A stretch of DNA of 34,034 nucleotides. It comes from Limnochordia bacterium (GTDB lineage: Bacteria; Bacillota; Limnochordia; DUMW01). A model generated the notes under the pieces. It made no database searches and was not told the origin of the DNA. It was given only the letters and a program-made list of their open reading frames with translations. Positions 28,950 through 34,034 of the stretch are shown one piece after another. The position numbers and the translations under genes were made by a program. Positions within the stretch are counted from its first letter, which is position 1. Each line of letters opens with the position of its first letter. Location of the stretch: NCBI GenBank assembly GCA_023230925.1, contig JALNWK010000030.1:1-34034 (forward strand), in the 5' to 3' direction.

Positions 28950-30237
28950 TATACCCCTTGGATGGAATGAAGTTAAGTTGGAGAATATCACAACAAAGAT
29001 AGGTAGTGGCGCTACACCTAGGGGAGGAAGTCGAGTATATTTAAATCAAGGAGTAACTTTTATAAGAAGCCAGAATGTTTTAGATTATAGCTTTGATGCT
29101 AACGGGTTAGTTTATATTGGTGACGCGCACGCGGATCAACTAGAGAGTGTAACAGTTCAAGAAAATGACATTCTATTAAATATTACAGGGGATTCGGTTG
29201 CTAGGGCATGCTTGGTACCTACCGACAGGCTACCAGCAAGAGTAAATCAGCACGTTAGTATAATAAGGGTAGATCCAAGCGTTGCCGATCATAGGTACTT
29301 ACTCTATGAATTGCAGTTTTTGAAACAACACCTACTGTCTTACTCACATTCAGGTGCAACTCGAAAAGCACTGACGAAAGCAATGATCGCAAACCTGACA
29401 ATACTTTTACCACCATTGGCAACCCAAAAAGCCATCGCCTACACCCTATCTTGCCTAGACGCAAAGATTGAAGTCAACAATAAGATTATAAGAAACCTAG
29501 AAGAACAAGCCCAAGCCATCTTCAAGAACTGGTTTATAGACTTTGAACCCTTTCAAGAAGGAGAGTTTGTGGAAAGTGAGTTAGGGACGATACCGAAGGG
29601 GTGGGAGGTAGTGTCTCTATCTCAAATGGTCAGTGAAACGCGTGCGGGGGATTGGGGTATAGCTCGACCGGAAGGGAAAAACACAGAAAAAGTATACTGC
29701 ATAAGGGGAGCGGATATCCCTGATGTCAGGGCGGGGAAAAAGGCAAAGATGCCTGTTCGTTACATTCTGCGAAGAAATCTGGAAAATAAAAGACTTGAAC
29801 CCAATGATATTGTTATCGAGATGTCGGGTGGCTCCCCAACGCAGAGCACAGGGCGCGCGGTAAAGATCTCTAGTCATTTGCTTACCAGATATGACGAAGA
29901 TTTGGTGTGTACAAATTTTTGCCGAGCATTATCGGTAAAAAAACCATATGCTACATTTCTATATAGACATTGGATTCATTTCTATGATACTTCTTTGATG
30001 TTCGCGTACGAAAACGGGACAACAGGTATCAAAAACTTCGATCTTGATAGCTTTCTGACCAATGTAAGGATTGTTGTGCCACCCGTTGAATTACTTAGTC
30101 GATATTACGATTTTTATGATGCATTTGAGGAAAGCATCTATAGTCTAAGTCGGGAATGCGATGTATTAGCTAACCTCCGCGACACCCTCCTTCCCAAACT
30201 AATGAGTGGCGAGATTGAAGTTCCTATAGACCAGTAG
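28939..30237 (+). CDS. hsdS: Type I restriction-modification system, specificity subunit HsdS
   Basis: The protein is about 432 residues from the ATG at 28939 (a TTG at 28933 is also in frame). It has two target recognition domains, each opening with the typical 'P-x-GW' phrase (IPLGWNEVKL and IPKGWEVVSL). A conserved helical spacer follows each: LPPLATQKAIAYTLSCLDAKIE with AIFKNWFIDFEPF, and the second ending in LRDTLLPKLMSGEIEVP. TRDs set the two halves of a split recognition sequence. The central TRD DNA is noticeably richer in A/T than hsdM/hsdR, as usual for swapped domains. The full length and both domains suggest a working subunit. hsdR follows 15 bases later. Confidence 0.95.
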   Translation: MRSDIPLGWNEVKLENITTKIGSGATPRGGSRVYLNQGVTFIRSQNVLDYSFDANGLVYIGDAHADQLESVTVQENDILLNITGDSVARACLVPTDRLPARVNQHVSIIRVDPSVADHRYLLYELQFLKQHLLSYSHSGATRKALTKAMIANLTILLPPLATQKAIAYTLSCLDAKIEVNNKIIRNLEEQAQAIFKNWFIDFEPFQEGEFVESELGTIPKGWEVVSLSQMVSETRAGDWGIARPEGKNTEKVYCIRGADIPDVRAGKKAKMPVRYILRRNLENKRLEPNDIVIEMSGGSPTQSTGRAVKISSHLLTRYDEDLVCTNFCRALSVKKPYATFLYRHWIHFYDTSLMFAYENGTTGIKNFDLDSFLTNVRIVVPPVELLSRYYDFYDAFEESIYSLSRECDVLANLRDTLLPKLMSGEIEVPIDQ

Positions 30238-30252
30238 AGAGGGGTTGATACT

Positions 30253-33200
30253 GTGTACTTTACCGAAGATCACCTAGAACAAGCGGTATTAGAAGTCCTA
30301 AGAGAATACGACTACCAAGTCCTCTTTAGTGGTGAGATCGATAGAGACTACCGTAATCCTCTCTACATGGACGATTTGGAGGAGGCTTTGTTTGCCATTA
30401 ATCCTGGTATTCCAGTTGTGGCCATCCAAGAGGCCATACGTAAACTGCAGGCTATGGATGCCGGAAGTTTAATCCAAAAGAACAAGATCTTCATGGATTG
30501 GTTCCAAAACGGAATGGAAATATCCTTTGAAGAGCAGGGAGAGATCGTAACCCGTTTAGTTAAACTCGCTGACTTTGAAAACGTGGGGAACAATCACTTC
30601 ACAGTCATCAATCAATGGACGGTCCAAGGTTCCACTAGGGTAGTAAAACGCCCCGACATTGTCATCTTTGTTAATGGACTACCTTTAGTAGTAGTTGAGC
30701 TTAAAAGCGGTACCAGGGAAGAAGTAAGCACTACCGATGCTTACCTGCAACTCCGTAACTACATGAAAGCCATCCCAGAACTTTTTTGGTACAACGGCTT
30801 TTGCATCATTAGTGACATGACTCACTCCATGGCTGGCACCATCTCAGCCGATGAAAGCCGATTTATGGAATGGAAAACAGTAGATGGTAGCTACGAAGAA
30901 ACTGCTATTGCTACTTACGATGTTCTGTTTAGGGGTATGCTAGAACCCAAACGTCTTTTGGATATTCTAAGACACTTCACCCTAGTAATGCGGGGAACAC
31001 CAGAGGATATAAAAATCCTTTCCGCCTATCATCAATACTACGCAGTAAAAAAGGCAGTAGAAACCACCGTAGAGGCCACCAAAACAGATGGACGAGCCGG
31101 TGTCTTTTGGCATACCCAAGGTAGTGGGAAGTCTTTATCCATGGTGTTTTACGTCAAGCAATTGCAAGAAAGGCTGAAATCACCCACCTTTGTGGTAATC
31201 ACCGACCGTAATGACCTGGACGAACAGCTCTACGGTCAATTTGCGGCGTGTGATGAGTTTCTCAGGCAGACTCCGATTAAGGCGGAAAGTAGAAAACATC
31301 TCAAAGAATTACTAGACAATAGACAAGCTAACGGCATCTTCTTTACCACCATGCAGAAGTTTGAAGAATCGGATGAACCACTTTCTGATCGTAGGGATAT
31401 TATCGTTATTGCCGACGAAGCTCATCGTAGCCAATACGGTCTTACTGAAAGAATTAGAAGAGATGGGACTATAGCTAAGGGAGCTGCCCGAATAATCCGG
31501 GACAGCCTACCAAACGCCAGTTACATCGGTTTTACAGGAACGCCTATTTCCCTAAAAGATCGGGACACTCGCGAGGTGTTCGGTGACTACATAGATATCT
31601 ACGATATGTCCCAAGCGGTAGAAGATGGGGCCACTAGACCAGTGTTCTATGAAAACCGCGTCATGAATCTAGGACTAAGGGAAGATGTCTTAGAGGAGAT
31701 TGATCGAAAATACGAGGAGCTAGCCTTTGAGGCCAGTGCAGAAAACATTGAGCGGAGCAAAAAAGAGTTAGGCAAAATGTCCGCGATCCTCGGGGCACCT
31801 GAAACCATTGAAACCTTGTGCCGAGACATTGTAGGGCATTATGAAGATAACCGCCAGCACTATCTAACAGGTAAAGCCATGATCGTAGCTTATGATCGTC
31901 CTATTGCCATGAGAATCTACGAAGAAATCTTAAGACTGCGCCCAGACTGGACAGAAAAGGTTAAGATCGTCATGACCGGAAACAACCAAGATCCAGAGGA
32001 GTGGCATGATCTAGTCGGAACCAAAGCTTACCGCCAACAATTGGCCACTAAGTTCAAAGACAACGATGATCCCATGAAAATAGCCATTGTAGTAGACATG
32101 TGGCTTACAGGATTCGATGTCCCTAGCCTCGCTACCATGTATGTGTACAAGCCCATGGCTGGTCACAACCTCATGCAGGCCATTGCCAGAGTAAACCGGG
32201 TCTTCCAGGATAAAGAGGGAGGACTGGTGGTGGACTATATTGGCATTGCCAATGCCTTGAAAGAGGCCATGAAGGACTATACTAGAAGAGACCAGAAAAA
32301 CTTTGGAGAAATGGATATTCAAACGACAGCCTATCCTCACTTTCAAGAAAAACTCCAGGTCTGTAAAGAATTGCTCCACGGATTTGACTATTCCATCTTC
32401 ACCAAACCAAACTCCACTCCCAAGGAGCGAGCAGATGCCATTAGAGATGGGGCCAATTTCGTTTTCGGCTTTGGAGAAGAAGAGCAAAAGCTCTTTATTC
32501 GAGAAGCAACTTACATGAAACAATACAAGAGCCTATGTCAAAGCATTCTCACAGAAACTGAGCGGCTAGAATCTGCTTTCATTGAAGCAATCAGGGTGTC
32601 TGTCACTAGGGTACGCGACTCGAAAAAACTTAGCCTTAAGGAAATTAACCAAGAGATCAGCAACCTTTTAGAACATAGCATTCAAAGTGCAGGGGTGATC
32701 AATCTCTTTTCTGATCGCGAAGAAGAATTCTCCGTCTTTGACGAGGAGTTTTTGGAGCGGGTTAGGACCATGGAGCAAAAAAATCTGGCCATGGAACTAC
32801 TCAAAAAACTTCTATCTGAGCAGATCGCCATCTACCAGCGTTCCAATTTGGTTCAAGCGGAACGTTTCTCTGAACGCATGAAAAAGATCATGAATAGTTA
32901 CCGTAATAGTCAAATCACGAATGCAGATGTGATTGACGAATTAATTGAAATGAGTTACGACATAATGAATGCTACCGAAAAGGGAGAGGAACTTGGCCTA
33001 GTTAGGGAGGAACTAGCGTTTTACGATGCTCTGACAAAGCCACAGGCTATAAAGGATTTTTATGAGCATGAAACACTAATCGAAATAACCAGAGAACTCA
33101 CTGAACAATTAAGAAGAAGCCGTACCATCGATTGGCAACAACGCAGAAGCGCAAGAGCTGGCATGAGACGCATGATAAAAAGACTGCTCGACAAATACGA

Positions 33201-33288
33201 TTATCCACCGGAAGGACAAGAAGAGGCGATCCAGATTGTCTTAAAGCAGGCTGAGCAATGGGTTGATAATATAGAAGTGTTTTATTAA
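30253..33288 (+). CDS. hsdR: Type I restriction-modification system, endonuclease/translocase subunit HsdR
   Basis: The 1011-residue protein is the full HsdR length. The N-terminal nuclease of the PD-(D/E)xK type has Asp in KRPDIVIFVNG and the E-x-K pair in VVVELKSG (about residues 134-155). Two RecA-like motor domains follow, with Walker A THTQGSGKS (near 285), DEAH in IADEAHRS (near 386), GFTGTPIS (near 425) and the late motif QAIARVNRVF. A C-terminal helical region binds HsdM. It translocates DNA with ATP and cuts when blocked. The start is GTG with AGAGAGGGG nine bases upstream, 15 bases after hsdS. All catalytic motifs are intact, so an active system is expected. Confidence 0.96.
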   Translation: MYFTEDHLEQAVLEVLREYDYQVLFSGEIDRDYRNPLYMDDLEEALFAINPGIPVVAIQEAIRKLQAMDAGSLIQKNKIFMDWFQNGMEISFEEQGEIVTRLVKLADFENVGNNHFTVINQWTVQGSTRVVKRPDIVIFVNGLPLVVVELKSGTREEVSTTDAYLQLRNYMKAIPELFWYNGFCIISDMTHSMAGTISADESRFMEWKTVDGSYEETAIATYDVLFRGMLEPKRLLDILRHFTLVMRGTPEDIKILSAYHQYYAVKKAVETTVEATKTDGRAGVFWHTQGSGKSLSMVFYVKQLQERLKSPTFVVITDRNDLDEQLYGQFAACDEFLRQTPIKAESRKHLKELLDNRQANGIFFTTMQKFEESDEPLSDRRDIIVIADEAHRSQYGLTERIRRDGTIAKGAARIIRDSLPNASYIGFTGTPISLKDRDTREVFGDYIDIYDMSQAVEDGATRPVFYENRVMNLGLREDVLEEIDRKYEELAFEASAENIERSKKELGKMSAILGAPETIETLCRDIVGHYEDNRQHYLTGKAMIVAYDRPIAMRIYEEILRLRPDWTEKVKIVMTGNNQDPEEWHDLVGTKAYRQQLATKFKDNDDPMKIAIVVDMWLTGFDVPSLATMYVYKPMAGHNLMQAIARVNRVFQDKEGGLVVDYIGIANALKEAMKDYTRRDQKNFGEMDIQTTAYPHFQEKLQVCKELLHGFDYSIFTKPNSTPKERADAIRDGANFVFGFGEEEQKLFIREATYMKQYKSLCQSILTETERLESAFIEAIRVSVTRVRDSKKLSLKEINQEISNLLEHSIQSAGVINLFSDREEEFSVFDEEFLERVRTMEQKNLAMELLKKLLSEQIAIYQRSNLVQAERFSERMKKIMNSYRNSQITNADVIDELIEMSYDIMNATEKGEELGLVREELAFYDALTKPQAIKDFYEHETLIEITRELTEQLRRSRTIDWQQRRSARAGMRRMIKRLLDKYDYPPEGQEEAIQIVLKQAEQWVDNIEVFY

Positions 33289-33314
33289 AAGCAATGATGT
33301 TGGAAAGGCAATAA

Positions 33315-33419
33315 TCAAAGCTCGGCTTTATCGTTGACCAGAAAGACTATAGGATTTACCTTAGGCAAGGCTTAAAGGACATACCGGAAGAGGGCTATGG
33401 AGTGATTGTTGGCGGCTAA
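33315..33419 (+). pseudogene. Short decayed coding fragment after hsdR
   Basis: A 34-codon open frame, KLGFIVDQKDYRIYLRQG then DIPEEGYGVIVGG, ends in TAA and has no start codon or ribosome binding site. The composition is protein-like. It may be part of the same lost gene as the fragment at 33514-33732. The 33420-33513 stretch shows no coding sense to me. Confidence 0.3.
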
Positions 33420-33513
33420 TCCCCACCCTTATAGCTACTTCTGTAGCCACCTCAAAATCGTCTGAAAGCCCCCATAATGCGCACTTTGAGGTTTGTAGCG
33501 CTATTGTGGAGAT

Positions 33514-33732
33514 GTCGAAAGCGAGGATTACAAAGCTGTTACCAGGCATGACCTTTTAGAATTCATGAGAGACTATGAAACGGTGGACAATGCCATCTGT
33601 CAAGACTATTATCGGCATTTGAGCAAGATTGAAGAACAATTTATCTCCTATAATGAGTCGACTCCACTGCAAAAAGTCAATGAAACCGGGTTTTTCGCCC
33701 TGGTCGTGTATTCCGGTCATTTCGATCACTGA
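33514..33732 (+). pseudogene. Remnant of a PD-(D/E)XK-type nuclease family gene (PDDEXK_4-like)
   Basis: The open frame reads YKAVTRHDLLEFMRDYE, then NAICQDYYRHLSKIEEQF and SYNESTPLQ. The pattern 'YK-V-R-DLL-...-DYY-HL-IE-F-SY' matches the C-terminal part of the PD-(D/E)XK nuclease superfamily proteins (Pfam PDDEXK_4) that are common near restriction systems, as I remember the family. The catalytic N-terminal part is absent. The frame runs on into the repeat region that I read as the end of an insertion element, so the gene was probably truncated by that insertion near 33680. Confidence 0.45.
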
Positions 33733-33774
33733 ATATGCTTCAACCCGATCACCGATTCCGGTTCATGTCGATCC
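33710..33774. repeat. Imperfect 20-bp direct repeats
   Basis: ATTCCGGTCATTTCGATCAC (33710-33729) and ATTCCGGTTCATGTCGATCC (33755-33774) lie 45 bases apart. A related ATTCCGATCGA lies at about 33919. Such repeated blocks are usual inside the ends of IS21-like elements. Confidence 0.5.
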
Positions 33775-33931
33775 CCTAAATGCCGTGGTTTCCGCCTGCA
33801 GCAGAGTAATGCCCTTGGAAGCTGTTGATTCGCCTATGGTGGGTTGTTGCCATGAAGACGGCAAGTAACTACCAAGGTCTGTATGATCTTCGTACTGATA
33901 GTTCTCAAGGACATGAGTATTCCGATCGAAT

Positions 33932-34012
33932 AAGGCCACCTTCACGGAGAAAGAGGGCCACCCTCACGGTCAGATAAGGCCACTGTCACGGACTAGAAGG
34001 CCACCCTCTTTG
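33932..34012. mobile_element. Four-copy 22-bp-period repeat array, probable end of an IS21-like element
   Basis: Four copies of a 16-base unit, consensus AAGGCCACCCTCACGG, start at 33932, 33954, 33976 and 33997, a spacing of 22, 22 and 21 bases. The copies vary at a few positions, and the last loses the CACGG part. Multiple terminal repeats of this sort are transposase-binding sites in the IS21 family. No transposase gene is visible; the element would extend past the right edge or be a solitary remnant. The family assignment is from memory of similar ends and is moderate. Confidence 0.5.
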
Positions 34013-34034
34013 TCACCGTTTTGCTCAAATTATC

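Noticed and set aside
26941..33290. CRISPR array near the restriction island
   Set aside because: No regularly spaced identical repeats with unique spacers; the only array (33932-34012) has 22-bp spacing and no spacers.

Overview
The window looks like a chromosomal segment of a Gram-positive anaerobe of the Bacillota. The evidence is an EndoAI/EndoA-type toxin-antitoxin pair, a LexA box of the Bacillus type, very strong AGGAGG-type ribosome binding sites, frequent GTG and TTG starts, and sigma-A promoters with 17-bp spacers. A clostridial or Limnochordia-like lineage is a guess; no 16S rRNA is present.

Layout. Bases 1-190 hold divergent promoters; the leftward one carries a LexA box and belongs to a gene outside the window. 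Bases 191-5053 form a co-directional run: mazEF-type pair, a C26 gamma-glutamyl hydrolase, an M55 D-aminopeptidase, then tsaE-tsaB-rimI-tsaD for tRNA t6A modification. Bases 5124-9447 are carA-carB. A purF-like gene (9526-10833, minus) follows. Bases 10962-15197 hold accessory sugar-related genes (TIM-barrel isomerase, ThuA-domain protein, cupin) with a GntR and an AraC regulator and a secreted protein. Bases 15664-19544 form a three-gene module: a degenerate BadF/BadG-like protein, an ABC exporter with an N-terminal PH-like domain and zinc ribbon, and a DUF1854 protein. After these come an orphan DNA methyltransferase, an M24 peptidase, mgtE (minus), a mutarotase-like protein, a split ChrA pair, and ilvE. 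tRNA-Arg(ACG) at 26829-26905 marks the border to a type I restriction-modification island (hsdM-hsdS-hsdR, 27447-33288). That island is flanked by decayed gene pieces and, at the right edge, by a 22-bp-period repeat array that looks like the end of an IS21-like element.

Most interesting observations. (1) The mgtE leader encodes a small ORF with a near-perfect Shine-Dalgarno sequence that begins Met-Asp-Pro-Asp-Pro. This resembles the acidic/proline start of enterobacterial MgtL. It is followed by an 11-bp hairpin whose 3' arm can alternatively mask the mgtE ribosome binding site. This is a candidate Mg2+-sensing leader-peptide switch in front of a different transporter family. (2) Two unrelated glutamine amidotransferases, CarA (class I) and the PurF-like protein (class II), have both lost their catalytic cysteine and other glutaminase residues, while their structural and synthase or transferase parts look intact. 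This suggests ammonia-fed enzymes or new roles. (3) The ThuA-domain gene has a single-base frameshift, and the AraC gene may have another near its start.
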